A stretch of DNA of 60,794 nt. Source: an uncultured Actinomycetes bacterium (GTDB lineage: Bacteria; Actinomycetota; Acidimicrobiia; Acidimicrobiales; RAAP-2). The position numbers and the translations under genes are program-made. Shown in pieces: positions 9,490-18,218 of this stretch (the first letter of the stretch is position 1; each line of letters begins with the position of its first letter). The notes beneath the pieces are model-generated. The model worked only from the letters and a program-made list of their open reading frames with translations, was not told the DNA's origin and did no database searches. The stretch lies in contig CAIUMH010000067.1 of the NCBI GenBank assembly GCA_903900235.1, positions 1 to 60,794 of the forward strand, given 5' to 3'.

Positions 9490-11496
9490 TCACCGAGAGG
9501 TTCCGGCCAGCATGCTGCGTGCAGCCCTGATCACGCCGTCAACGGTGATGCCCAACTCGCCGAAGACCTCGGGTCCCGGCGCGCTCGCGCCAAAGCGGTC
9601 GATCCCAAGCGATTGAGTTGCCACTGCGCTCCACCCGAAGGTGCTCGCTGCCTCGACAGACAGCGTGGGCACGGCCGGCGGAAGCACTGCGTCGCGCTCG
9701 TGGGCCGGTCGGCGGAGATACCACTCCATGCACGGCATCGAGACCACTCGTACCGTCAGGCCACCATCGGCCAGCACCCGCGCCGCATCGAGAGCGAGGT
9801 TCACCTCGCTGCCCGTGGCGACAATCGAAAGATCCAAGGAGCCGTTCCCGAACTCGCTGAGTACGTACCCGCCGGTCGGGAGACCCTCGGCACCGCGTAC
9901 GGCGGTCTCAGCGAGGACAGGGAGATTCTGGCGGCTCAGGATCAATGCCACCGGACCATCAGCCTCGAGCGCTGAACGCCAGGCCACGGCACATTCGTTG
10001 GCATCGGCCGGTCGGATCACACTCAGCTCTGGCATGGCCCGCAGCGAGGCGAGTTGCTCCACCGGCTGATGCGTGGGGCCATCCTCGCCGACCCCAATGG
10101 AATCGTGAGTGAAGACGTAGACCACCTTGGCCCCGGAGATCGCAGCCACCCTGATGGCGCCGCGCATGTAGTCGGAGAACACGAAGAAGGTCCCGCCAAT
10201 GGGCAGGATCCCGCCATGGAGCGCCATCCCGGTCATCGCAGCACCCATGGCGTGTTCGCGGATTCCGAAGTGCACCTGTCGGCCTCCAGGATCTCCAGCC
10301 GACTGGGCTCGTGCATCGGGAAGGTCGGTTCCGGTGTTCTCGGTGAGATCGGCGGACCCAGAGAGCAGTCCAGGCAAGAGTGGCGCCGTCCCGGCAAGAC
10401 AGGTGGCGAAGGATCGCCGAGTGGCAATCTGGGCACCCGTCTCGAACTGGGGGAGCGGAGCGGCGATCGCAGCCGAGAGGTCGCCCGCCACCTGCGCGGC
10501 GAAGGCAATCCCGCGTTCGCCGGCCGTCTCAACCCGGAGCTTCCACTCCTCATGGGCTTGGCGTCCTCTGCTCGTGGCTCCGAGATAGCCATCGAGCACC
10601 TCAGGTGCCACCACGAACGATTGTTCGGGATCGAGACCCATCAACTCCTTGGTCGCTGCGATCTCCTCCGCCGGGAATGGGTTTCCATGGGCCAACGGCG
10701 AGTCAGTGAACATCGGCGAGGGAAAACCAATATGCGACCGCAAGATCACCAGGGCTGGCCGATCCTCATCAGCCATTGCCTCCCGAAGACCCGCTTCGAT
10801 TGCCGCAAGGTCGTTGGCTCGTTCGCCGAGCTCGATGACCTGCCAGCCATACGCTTCGAACCGCCGAGCAGCATCATCGGAGAGCGCCAATTCCGTGCGA
10901 CCGTCAATGGTGATGTGGTTATCGTCGTAGATGCAGGTCAGACGTCCAAGACCAAGGTGACCGGCCAACGAGGCGGCCTCGTGACTCAATCCCTCCTCTA
11001 GGCACCCGTCACCGGCGATCACCCAGGTGCGATGGTCGCACAGATCACTGCCATGACTCGTTCGAAGCTGCCGTTCGGCGATGGCCATGCCCACTGCGTT
11101 GGCGAGGCCCTGGGCCAACGGTCCGGTGGTGACTTCGACGCCCGGGGTCACTCCCACCTCTGGATGGCCGGGCGTGCGACTGCCGAGCTGACGGAATGCT
11201 TCGAGGTCCTCAAGTGTCAGGTCGTAGCCCGTCACGTGGAGCATCGAATACAGAAGGACCGAGGCGTGACCTGCCGAGAGCACGAAACGGTCCCGGTCTG
11301 GCCATGCCGGATCTGTCGGATCAAAGCTCATCACCCGCCCGAAGAGCACATGGGCGAGCGGCGCAAGCGCCATGGCGGTGCCTGGATGGCCTGAGTTGGC
11401 CTTGCGTACCGCATCCATCGCCAAGGCCCTGATGGTTCGAACCGCGAGGTCCTCCCACTCATCGCCGTTCTCCACTCCGCCACTGTGCTCAGCCAT
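9490..11496 (-). CDS. tkt: Transketolase
   Basis: The 668-residue protein has the standard length of bacterial transketolase, the thiamine-diphosphate enzyme that moves two-carbon units between sugar phosphates in the pentose phosphate pathway. ANSGHPGTAMALAP near residue 34 is the conserved N-terminal signature. GDGCLEEGLSHEA starting at 162 is the ThDP/metal motif. THDSIGVGEDGPTHQP is the transketolase signature of the pyrimidine domain. It is monocistronic as far as visible: 112 bp separate it from fbiC downstream, and it is divergent from the thioesterase at 11563. Confidence 0.96.
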   Translation of the reverse strand: MAEHSGGVENGDEWEDLAVRTIRALAMDAVRKANSGHPGTAMALAPLAHVLFGRVMSFDPTDPAWPDRDRFVLSAGHASVLLYSMLHVTGYDLTLEDLEAFRQLGSRTPGHPEVGVTPGVEVTTGPLAQGLANAVGMAIAERQLRTSHGSDLCDHRTWVIAGDGCLEEGLSHEAASLAGHLGLGRLTCIYDDNHITIDGRTELALSDDAARRFEAYGWQVIELGERANDLAAIEAGLREAMADEDRPALVILRSHIGFPSPMFTDSPLAHGNPFPAEEIAATKELMGLDPEQSFVVAPEVLDGYLGATSRGRQAHEEWKLRVETAGERGIAFAAQVAGDLSAAIAAPLPQFETGAQIATRRSFATCLAGTAPLLPGLLSGSADLTENTGTDLPDARAQSAGDPGGRQVHFGIREHAMGAAMTGMALHGGILPIGGTFFVFSDYMRGAIRVAAISGAKVVYVFTHDSIGVGEDGPTHQPVEQLASLRAMPELSVIRPADANECAVAWRSALEADGPVALILSRQNLPVLAETAVRGAEGLPTGGYVLSEFGNGSLDLSIVATGSEVNLALDAARVLADGGLTVRVVSMPCMEWYLRRPAHERDAVLPPAVPTLSVEAASTFGWSAVATQSLGIDRFGASAPGPEVFGELGITVDGVIRAARSMLAGTSR

Positions 11497-11562
11497 AGGG
11501 CGATGCTACAGAACGCAGGAGTCCCGCCTGTTGGCCCGGAAGGCATCCGGTAGCCTGCGGAC

Positions 11563-11967
11563 ATGAGTCGACATGCCCTGCAGGTGCCACCGAACTGCGA
11601 CCTTACGCTTGGGATGGTCTGCATCGACAAGGCAACGCCAGGGCGAAGCACCTGGACCATGACTGCGGATGAGCGCTTCGAGAATCCTGCCGGCATCATG
11701 CAGGGGGGATTCCTGACCGCCTTCGTGGATTCGTCCATGGGAGCCGCCGCAGTAACGTTCGCCGTGGATCGCAAGGTCTTCGTCGCCAACGCCGAGCTCA
11801 AAATAAGCTTCATGGCGCCGATAGCCACGGGCAGTGAGATGACTTGCTCCGCCGAAGTCGTCTCTGGTGGCAAGCGCGTGGCCTTCGTGGAGGCGAGCGT
11901 GGTCGATGCTGCCGGTCGACTGCTAGCGAGAGCGAGTTCCACCTACGTCTACCGCGAGCGCAAGTAG
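11563..11967 (+). CDS. PaaI-type hotdog thioesterase
   Basis: The 134-residue protein matches the single-hotdog PaaI/YbgC-like acyl-CoA thioesterases. Residues ENPAGIMQGGFLTAFVDSSMG contain the typical H/N..G...GG helix segment, and the SFMAPIATGSEM and YVYRERK strands complete the fold. The usual HGG is replaced by MQGG, so catalytic details may differ. It probably acts on an aryl- or short acyl-CoA in the cytoplasm. The next gene starts 10 bp later and is likely in the same transcript. Confidence 0.83.
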   Translation: MSRHALQVPPNCDLTLGMVCIDKATPGRSTWTMTADERFENPAGIMQGGFLTAFVDSSMGAAAVTFAVDRKVFVANAELKISFMAPIATGSEMTCSAEVVSGGKRVAFVEASVVDAAGRLLARASSTYVYRERK

Positions 11968-11976
11968 GATCCGTCC

Positions 11977-12318
11977 ATGGCAAATCGCAGATGGAGTGGC
12001 CTCAAGGCGCAAGGCGGCGACGTCATCAACTTGGTGGTCAGCTACCTCAAGCAGGAAACGGTCGGTCCGCTCAAGGATCTGGGTCGCTACACGGCCTATG
12101 GGACCCTGGGATCAGTCTTCATCGGCGGAGGACTGGTGCTGTTGCTCGTCGGGTTATTGCGAGGCCTGCAAACCTTCTCGTGGTTCCAGGGCAACCTCGA
12201 CTGGATCGCATATGTCGTGGTCTTGTTGGTTGCGGTGGCGATCGGAGCAATGGCTGCGTGGCGAATCAGCAGCGGACCTGCGAAGCGACGTATACCGAAG
12301 CAGGAGACGAGCAAGTGA
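11977..12318 (+). CDS. Holin-X (superfamily III)-like membrane protein
   Basis: A 113-residue protein with an amphipathic N-terminus (VINLVVSYLKQETVGPLKDLGRY) followed by two hydrophobic segments (about 45-65 and 75-95). This layout matches the actinobacterial Holin-X/DUF1469 type, small inner-membrane proteins named for phage holins but widespread in chromosomes. There is no phage gene nearby, so a lytic role is unlikely. Its stop overlaps the next GTG (GTGA), and the three small genes to 12734 form a coupled set. Confidence 0.72.
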   Translation: MANRRWSGLKAQGGDVINLVVSYLKQETVGPLKDLGRYTAYGTLGSVFIGGGLVLLLVGLLRGLQTFSWFQGNLDWIAYVVVLLVAVAIGAMAAWRISSGPAKRRIPKQETSK

Positions 12319-12527
12319 GCAGCTCGAAGGGACCCATCACCCGGTCAGATCTCGAAACGGCGTTCTCAGGCCTAGTTTCCGATGGCCAGGACAGCGTGGC
12401 AGAGGCCGGCGTGAAGGCTGCCGGCATCGCTGGCGCCTTCGGGTTCTTGGCGCTGGCGATCACCTATGTGATCGGCCGCCGAAAAGGACGTCGGTCACGG
12501 ACCGTCGTTGAAGTCCGGAGAATCTGA
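12315..12527 (+). CDS. Small single-span membrane protein, unknown
   Basis: Read from the GTG at 12315 that overlaps the preceding stop, this gives 70 residues: a polar N-terminal half (ITRSDLETAFSGL), one membrane span (AGIAGAFGFLALAITYVIG) and a very basic tail (RRKGRRSRTVVEVRRI). The basic end suggests a cytoplasmic C-terminus. No family is recognised. Position between a Holin-X-like gene and another small gene, with no gaps, supports it being real. Confidence 0.62.
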   Translation: MSSSKGPITRSDLETAFSGLVSDGQDSVAEAGVKAAGIAGAFGFLALAITYVIGRRKGRRSRTVVEVRRI

Positions 12528-12734
12528 GTGGCCGGCACCGTCATCGGCTGGATCTATCGCACAGGCTTGCGTCGGGGCACCACCGGGAGCCACTGGGCTT
12601 GGATCGTGGTTGCGGTCGCCGCACGCATCATCCGCAACGAAGTGGCACGCGAAGAGCGAGCCGTAATCTCAATGCCCGTCAAGGCGGGCGATCGACTGAT
12701 CGTCTCGGCCTCGAAGCCCGAGCCAAAGCGCTAG
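12528..12734 (+). CDS. Small protein, unknown (possible membrane-associated)
   Basis: The GTG at 12528 directly follows the preceding stop, giving 68 residues. A short hydrophobic stretch (HWAWIVVAVAARII) is followed by a charged region (RNEVAREERAVIS) and a lysine/proline-rich end. The trmI start lies 6 bp beyond its stop. It probably belongs to the same operon as its neighbours; function is unknown. Confidence 0.6.
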   Translation: MAGTVIGWIYRTGLRRGTTGSHWAWIVVAVAARIIRNEVAREERAVISMPVKAGDRLIVSASKPEPKR

Positions 12735-12739
12735 GCCCG

Positions 12740-13522
12740 ATGGAGCCATTCCGGCCGGTCCTTCCGGGCGAGCGCATCATGCTCGTCGACGCCAAAGAGC
12801 GCCGTTACCTCGTCACCATGGTCGAGGGGGCATCGTTCCACACCCATGCAGGGATCGTGTCCCACGACGACATCATCGGGGCCGACGAAGGCAATGTCGT
12901 CGTCGGATCGACTGGACGTAACTTCCTGGTCCTGCGCCCCACACTGGCCGACGTCGTCGTCAAGATGCCACGCGGTGCTCAAGTGATCTACCCCAAGGAT
13001 CTTGGGGCCATCCTCATCGCCGCCGACATCGGTCCGGGCATGCGTGTCCTCGAAGCTGGTGTGGGATCCGGGGCGCTCTCGATGACGCTTCTGCGTGCAG
13101 GCGTGTCCCTGCTGGGCTACGAGATCAGGGAGGATTTCGCCACCCATGCCCGCAAGAACGTCGTCGCCATGCTCGGTGACGACATCGACTACACGATCGA
13201 GATCCGTGACGTCACCGAGGGGATTGAAGAGCGCGGCCTCGACCGCATCATTCTCGACATGCCCGAACCATGGAAAGTCGTTGAGCACGCGGCAGAGGCG
13301 CTGCGTCCCGGTGGCATCTTGCTGGCCTACCTGCCCACCATCAATCAGACGACGCAGCTGCGCCAAGTCCTTGATGAGGGCTCCTTCGGCATGGCCGAGA
13401 CCACGGAGATCCTCAGGCGGACGTGGCACATCGAAAAAAGGAGTGTCCGTCCCGACCACCGCATGGTGGCGCACACGGGCTTCCTGACTACAGCGAGACG
13501 GTTGCTGGCTACACCATCGTGA
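12740..13522 (+). CDS. trmI: tRNA (adenine-58-N1)-methyltransferase
   Basis: The 260-residue protein is a class I SAM methyltransferase of the TrmI family, which methylates A58 in the T-loop of tRNA. The N-terminal small beta domain (RIMLVDAKERRYLV) and GADEG are typical. Motif I is EAGVGSGAL at 105-113, and LDMPEPW is the catalytic-site strand. The ATG at 12740 is the family start; the longer frame from 12599 overlaps the upstream small gene. trmI lies just upstream of the proteasome locus, as it does in mycobacteria. Confidence 0.93.
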   Translation: MEPFRPVLPGERIMLVDAKERRYLVTMVEGASFHTHAGIVSHDDIIGADEGNVVVGSTGRNFLVLRPTLADVVVKMPRGAQVIYPKDLGAILIAADIGPGMRVLEAGVGSGALSMTLLRAGVSLLGYEIREDFATHARKNVVAMLGDDIDYTIEIRDVTEGIEERGLDRIILDMPEPWKVVEHAAEALRPGGILLAYLPTINQTTQLRQVLDEGSFGMAETTEILRRTWHIEKRSVRPDHRMVAHTGFLTTARRLLATPS

Positions 13523-13536
13523 GCCGGCGGGGGAGA

Positions 13537-13773
13537 CTATGCCTCTTCGATGAAGATGCACTCTCCGGGGCACTCTTCCGAAGCCTCAACGACGGCGTCC
13601 TTCAGGTCGTCAGGGACGCCCGCCATGCCAGCTGAGCCGCCCGGCTCGTTCTTGACTGATCCGTCTTCCTTGACATAGGCAAGACCATCATCGAGCAGTG
13701 TGAAGACGGCAGGAGCGATCTCCTCGCAGAGGCCATCACCCGTGCAGAGATCCTGATCGATCCAAACCTTCAT
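13537..13773 (-). CDS. Small ferredoxin (3Fe-4S type)
   Basis: The 78-residue acidic protein has Cys10 and Cys16 (LCTGDGLC) and a C-terminal ECPGEC (Cys68, Cys72), the single-cluster ferredoxin pattern that often serves cytochrome P450s in Actinobacteria. A missing middle cysteine in the first group points to a 3Fe-4S rather than 4Fe-4S cluster. A strong AGGAGG lies just upstream of the ATG. It is on the opposite strand between trmI and mpa and its partner is not evident here. Confidence 0.88.
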   Translation of the reverse strand: MKVWIDQDLCTGDGLCEEIAPAVFTLLDDGLAYVKEDGSVKNEPGGSAGMAGVPDDLKDAVVEASEECPGECIFIEEA

Positions 13774-13943
13774 CTTTGCTGTCCTCCTGATGAGAGACGG
13801 CGGCGATGCCTCTGCACCACACCAATCCGTCTCGTGAGCTATGAGACAACTCTAGTCGGAGTGACTCAGACAACTCGCGGACCGCGACCACCTGCCGGGT
13901 CGCCGAAGGCTCCGTCTAGGGTGGCCATCGAGGGAGTTGGACC
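13774..13943. promoter_or_regulatory. Divergent region ferredoxin/mpa with 9-bp direct repeat
   Basis: This 170 bp region should hold the promoters of the ferredoxin gene and of the proteasome operon. It contains the direct repeat AGACAACTC at 13844-13852 and 13868-13876, 24 bp apart, which would place both copies on nearly the same helix face. A GGGAG-type ribosome binding site precedes the mpa ATG. The repeat could be an activator or repressor site; this is inference. Confidence 0.4.
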
Positions 13944-15680
13944 ATGGAAGACCACAAGCCAGCTGAGGCCAACCAAAGCGAGCTTGACTCCGCGCTGCAC
14001 GAGATCGCCACTCTGCGTCGGCGACTTGAGGAGCAACCCCATCGGGTCGAAGCACTCGAGGAGAAGGTGCTCGAAGTCCAAGGTGACCTGATGGCTGCTC
14101 GCTCGCAGAATCAGACGCTCGCCGAGACCCTGCGGCAAGCCCGAGATCAGCTTGCGACGCTGCGTGCCGAGGTAGCCCAGCTCTCCGAACCACCAAGCAG
14201 CTACGGCACAATGTTGGGCCTGAACCACGACGGCACCGCTGACGTGTTCGCTGGCGGACGAAAGCTGCGGGTGTCGGTGCACCCAGATCTCGACCCCGGC
14301 CAGCTGCACCGAGGCGACGAAGTCGTCCTCAACGAGTCGCTCAACATCGTGCTGGCCCGCGATGGCGAACGCTCGGGTGACGTCGTTACCCTCAGGGAGG
14401 TTCTGGCGGACGGAAGGAGGGCGATCGTCTCCGGCCGCTCCGACGAGGAGCGGGTCTGTGAGCTTGCTGATCCCCTGGACGAATCGACGCTGCGCCCAGG
14501 GGACGCGCTGCTGCTGGACCAGCGCGCCGGGCTCTTGGTTGAGCTCCTCGACCGCCGGGAGGTCGAAGACCTTGTCCTTGAGGAGGTGCCCGACGTCACC
14601 TATGCCGACGTCGGAGGCCTCGATGGTCAGATCGAAGCGATCACCGATGCTGTCGAGCTTCCCTACCTGCACCGGGATCTCTTCACTACCTACCGACTTC
14701 CGGCCCCCAAGGGGATCCTGCTCTACGGCCCGCCCGGGTGCGGAAAGACCCTCATCGCCAAGGCCGTCGCCAACTCGTTGGCAAAGAAGGTCGCCGAGGT
14801 CACCGGCAACACCGCCGTCCGCAGCTATTTCTTGAACATCAAGGGGCCCGAGCTGCTGAACAAGTACGTCGGTGAGACCGAGCGACAGATCAGAGTCGTG
14901 TTCCAGCGTGCACGCGAGAAAGCCGAGGAGGGCGTGCCGGTCATCATCTTCTTCGACGAGATGGATTCTCTGTTTCGGACTCGAGGCACCGGGATCAGTT
15001 CGGACATGGAGTCCACCATCGTCCCGCAGCTGCTGGCGGAGATTGATGGCGTCGAGGAGCTGCGAGATGTGATCGTGATCGGAGCCTCGAACCGTGAAGA
15101 CCTCATCGACCCAGCCATCCTGCGCCCCGGTCGACTCGACGTGAAGATCAAGATCGAACGGCCGAATGAAGAAGCGGCAGGGCATATCTTCAGCCGCTAC
15201 CTGACGTCGGATCTGCCAATCGATGCCGATGAGGTCTCCGGATCCGGGGGCGGTGATGTGGACAAGGCCGTCAGCGCCATGATCGAGTCGACGGTTGCCG
15301 AGATGTACCGCCGTGACGACGACAATCAGTTCCTCGAGGTTACGTACCAGAACGGCGACAAGGAGGTCCTGTACTACCGGGACTTTGCGTCAGGCGCCAT
15401 GATTGAGAACATCGTCCGTAGGGCCAAGAAGCTCGCCATCAAGCGAGAGATCGCCGGGTCTGGCATCGGTATACGAACCCAGGACCTGCTCGATTCGATC
15501 CGTCGTGAGTACAAAGAGAACGAGGACCTCCCGAACACGACGAACCCTGATGACTGGGCGAGGATCTCCGGCAAGAAGGGCGAGCGAATTGTCTATGTCC
15601 GAACGCTGGTGAGCAAGGACGACGACGACCCTTCCGGTGGTCGTTCGCTCGAGCACGTCGGCACCGGCCAATACCTCTGA
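13944..15680 (+). CDS. mpa: Proteasome-associated AAA ATPase (Mpa/ARC)
   Basis: The 578-residue ring ATPase recognises pupylated proteins, unfolds them and threads them into the 20S core. The N-terminal coiled coil (about 12-82) binds Pup; two OB folds follow (about 85-205). The AAA module has Walker A GPPGCGKT at 262-269 and Walker B IIFFDE at 334-339. The protein ends in GQYL, the C-terminal motif that docks into the proteasome alpha ring. It is the first gene of the mpa-dop-pup-prcB-prcA-pafA series. Confidence 0.97.
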   Translation: MEDHKPAEANQSELDSALHEIATLRRRLEEQPHRVEALEEKVLEVQGDLMAARSQNQTLAETLRQARDQLATLRAEVAQLSEPPSSYGTMLGLNHDGTADVFAGGRKLRVSVHPDLDPGQLHRGDEVVLNESLNIVLARDGERSGDVVTLREVLADGRRAIVSGRSDEERVCELADPLDESTLRPGDALLLDQRAGLLVELLDRREVEDLVLEEVPDVTYADVGGLDGQIEAITDAVELPYLHRDLFTTYRLPAPKGILLYGPPGCGKTLIAKAVANSLAKKVAEVTGNTAVRSYFLNIKGPELLNKYVGETERQIRVVFQRAREKAEEGVPVIIFFDEMDSLFRTRGTGISSDMESTIVPQLLAEIDGVEELRDVIVIGASNREDLIDPAILRPGRLDVKIKIERPNEEAAGHIFSRYLTSDLPIDADEVSGSGGGDVDKAVSAMIESTVAEMYRRDDDNQFLEVTYQNGDKEVLYYRDFASGAMIENIVRRAKKLAIKREIAGSGIGIRTQDLLDSIRREYKENEDLPNTTNPDDWARISGKKGERIVYVRTLVSKDDDDPSGGRSLEHVGTGQYL

Positions 15681-15699
15681 GCTCAGGAGCATCGACGCG

Positions 15700-17184
15700 G
15701 TGGCGGTGAGCAAGGTCCTTGGAATCGAGACGGAGTATGGCATCTCGACCGGCAGACCTGGGGACGACCCCATCGTGATGTCGACGCTGCTGGTCAATGC
15801 CTTTGCATCGAAACTGGCTCACCACATCCGCTGGGACTTCGACGCAGAATCTCCCGGAGCCGATGCGCGCGGGCGAGTTCAGCCTGGATCGTTGGCGCCG
15901 ATGATCGAGACCCACCTCGCCAACGCTGTCCTCACCAATGGTGCTCGGTTCTACGTAGACCACGCCCACCCCGAATACTCGTCCCCCGAAGTGTCCACAC
16001 CGCTCGAGGCTGTGCGCTACGACCGGGCCGGCGAGGAGGTACTCCGACACGCCATGGCGGATGTCGCCCGGAGTTACCCCAACGCTCCACCAATCGTGGT
16101 CTTCAAGAACAACTCCGATGCGAAAGGCAACAGTTACGGCACGCATGAGAATTACCTGATCGCTCGGGATCTCTCCTTCGGAGATGTGATCGCCGCCATG
16201 GTCCCGCATCTCGTCTCGCGTCAGGTGTACTGCGGTGCCGGAAAGCTCGGTGCCGAGACGACCTCCTTCGATGGACCGCCTCAGTTCCAGATCAGCCAGC
16301 GGGCTGAGTTCTTTGAGGCGGTCGTGGGACTCGAGACAACGCTCAAGCGTCCGATCATCAACACCAGAGACGAGCCCCACGCCGATGCCACCCGGTTTCG
16401 TCGTCTTCACGTCATCATTGGTGACGCCAACATGTCGGAAGTGGCCACCTTTCTCAAGGTCGGAACCACAGCGCTCCTGCTCGCCATGCTCGAAGATGAT
16501 GGTCTGATCGAGCCGATCGAACTAGCGGATCCGGTGGGGGCCGTCCGGACCATCAGCGCCGATCCAAGCCTCAACGCCACTGTCGAGCTTGCCGACGGGC
16601 GCACACTCACTGCCCTTGAGATCCAAGAGATCCTCCTCGGCCAAGCTGTGAGATACGTCGAGCGGGGGGGCGGCGAAGCCATCGGAGACCCGTCGCAGGT
16701 TGTCGAGATCCTTCGGCGATGGGAGGGCTCCTTGCACGGTCTGGCCACCGACTCACCTTCAATGTCAGCGACCATTGACTGGGTGGCCAAGAAGCGAGTC
16801 CTTGAGGCCTTCGCCGATCGCCACAGGCTCTCGATGGGCGACCCAAAACTGCGCGCCATGGATCTGCAGTATCACGACCTGCGACCGGAACGATCCATCG
16901 CCTCCCGGGTGGGCCTCGAGCAGTTGGTGAACCAAAATGACGTCGATCGTGCCGTCACAGAACCTCCTCGAGGAACACGCGCCTACTTCCGAGGATCCTG
17001 CCTCGCAAAGTTCCCCCGAGAAGTCGTCACAGCAAACTGGGACTCTTTGGTCTTCGACCTTGGGACCGATCCGCTTCGCCGGGTCCCTATGATGGACCCA
17101 CTGCGGGGAACGGCAGACCACACCGAACAATTGCTCGGTTCGGTTCGGTCGGCCCAGGAACTGCTGGCACGGATCGAGTCATAG
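15700..17184 (+). CDS. dop: Depupylase / Pup deamidase
   Basis: Dop removes Pup from substrates and, where Pup ends in Gln, deamidates it. The start LGIETEYGIS carries the ATP/Mg-binding glutamates of the carboxylate-amine ligase fold, followed by the Dop-type loop and [24 protein letters not shown] and RLHVIIGDANMSE are shared with PafA. Distinguishing it from PafA, there is a longer segment near residues 35-75. The GTG at 15700 is chosen because AGGAG lies at 15685-15689; 15706 is an alternative. The resulting 494 residues fit the family. Confidence 0.93.
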   Translation: MAVSKVLGIETEYGISTGRPGDDPIVMSTLLVNAFASKLAHHIRWDFDAESPGADARGRVQPGSLAPMIETHLANAVLTNGARFYVDHAHPEYSSPEVSTPLEAVRYDRAGEEVLRHAMADVARSYPNAPPIVVFKNNSDAKGNSYGTHENYLIARDLSFGDVIAAMVPHLVSRQVYCGAGKLGAETTSFDGPPQFQISQRAEFFEAVVGLETTLKRPIINTRDEPHADATRFRRLHVIIGDANMSEVATFLKVGTTALLLAMLEDDGLIEPIELADPVGAVRTISADPSLNATVELADGRTLTALEIQEILLGQAVRYVERGGGEAIGDPSQVVEILRRWEGSLHGLATDSPSMSATIDWVAKKRVLEAFADRHRLSMGDPKLRAMDLQYHDLRPERSIASRVGLEQLVNQNDVDRAVTEPPRGTRAYFRGSCLAKFPREVVTANWDSLVFDLGTDPLRRVPMMDPLRGTADHTEQLLGSVRSAQELLARIES

Positions 17185-17214
17185 TCCCGACGATCACTGA
17201 GGAGCATGACGCAC

Positions 17215-17412
17215 ATGGCTGAACAGGAGCAGACGAGGCGAACCACCACCTCGACCACCGAGAGCCAGGATGTCGAGGCCCCACCGGCCGATCGCGACTC
17301 TTCCGAGCAGCTCAAGGCGGAGCTTGACGACATCCTCGATCAGATCGACCAAGTCCTCGAAGAGAACGCTGAGGATTTCGTGCGCAACTATGTCCAGAAG
17401 GGAGGCGAGTGA
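17215..17412 (+). CDS. pup: Prokaryotic ubiquitin-like protein Pup, ending Gly-Gly-Glu
   Basis: The 65-residue protein starts MAEQEQTRR, like mycobacterial Pup, has a disordered Thr/Glu-rich N-terminus, and a C-terminal helix region LDQIDQVLEENAEDFVRNYV that binds the Mpa coiled coil. It ends QKGGE, so the glutamate used for isopeptide linkage is encoded directly rather than made from Gln by Dop. The ATG at 17215 is preferred to 17206 because GAGGAG at 17199-17204 gives a 10-base spacing. The stop overlaps the prcB ATG by one base. Confidence 0.97.
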   Translation: MAEQEQTRRTTTSTTESQDVEAPPADRDSSEQLKAELDDILDQIDQVLEENAEDFVRNYVQKGGE

Positions 17413-18218
17413 TGGGACTGCCAATGTTCGATGCTGCCTCGGACCCCGGGCCAAGCTTCACCTCGCTGCTTCAAGCGAGTGGCCTCGATGCCCTCCCTGG
17501 CGGTGACCTCGCCGGGACGGTCCCGCATGCCACGACGGTGGTGGCTCTTCGTTACGCCGACGGCGTAGTGATGGCCGGAGACCGACGGGCGACCGCAGGC
17601 CACACCATTGCCCATCGATCGATGGAGAAGGTTTTTCCCGCTGACCGCTTTTCTGCGGTGGCCATCGCTGGTTCGGCGGGAATGGCTATGGAGATGGTCC
17701 GTCTCTTCCAGGTGCAACTCGAGCACTACGAGAAGGTCGAGGGGGTGACCCTGAGTCTCGAGGGCAAAGCCAACCAACTCGCCCAGATGGTTCGATCCCA
17801 TCTTCCGCTCGCCATGCAGGGGTTCGTCGTTATCCCGTTGTTCTGTGGCTACGACCTGACCCGCAAGACCGGCAGAATCTTCGGCTACGACGCCACTGGT
17901 GGGCACTACGAGGAGTCCGACTTCCAGACCAATGGTTCTGGCGGCCCCGATGCCCGAACCACCATCAAACTCGGATACCGAGATGGTCTGAGTCGCGACG
18001 ATGCTCTCGAGCTCGCCGTGCTCGCCCTCTATGAGGCCGCCGATGCTGACTCGGGAACTGGTGGCCCCGACATCATTAGAGGCATCTACCCAATCGTGTC
18101 GACCGTGACCGCAGAGGGCTACGTCCAGCTGGAGAGCAACGAGGTTGCCGACCGGTTCAGCGCTGTGATTGAACGGCGTCGAGAGCTCACTGGCGATGCA
18201 GGAGGTTCACTCCGATGA
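17412..18218 (+). CDS. prcB: 20S proteasome beta subunit
   Basis: The 268-residue precursor carries a 40-residue propeptide. Removal of that propeptide exposes the catalytic Thr41 (VPHA then TTVVALRY). The active-site Asp (AGDRRAT) and Lys (MEKVF) follow, and GGPDIIRGIYP is the typical C-terminal half motif. The chosen ATG at 17412 uses the last base of the pup stop; a GTG at 17409 would add one residue. It forms the inner two rings of the 20S core with PrcA. Confidence 0.97.
   Translation: MGLPMFDAASDPGPSFTSLLQASGLDALPGGDLAGTVPHATTVVALRYADGVVMAGDRRATAGHTIAHRSMEKVFPADRFSAVAIAGSAGMAMEMVRLFQVQLEHYEKVEGVTLSLEGKANQLAQMVRSHLPLAMQGFVVIPLFCGYDLTRKTGRIFGYDATGGHYEESDFQTNGSGGPDARTTIKLGYRDGLSRDDALELAVLALYEAADADSGTGGPDIIRGIYPIVSTVTAEGYVQLESNEVADRFSAVIERRRELTGDAGGSLR

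Noticed and set aside
11977-12318. Holin-like gene as sign of prophage
   Set aside because: No phage structural, integrase or lysis genes accompany it, and this protein type is common in chromosomes of Actinobacteria.
13866-15185. 439-codon frame on the minus strand across mpa
   Set aside because: It is antisense to mpa, which has complete AAA ATPase motifs; the antisense product matches no family and has the composition expected of a high-GC mirror frame.
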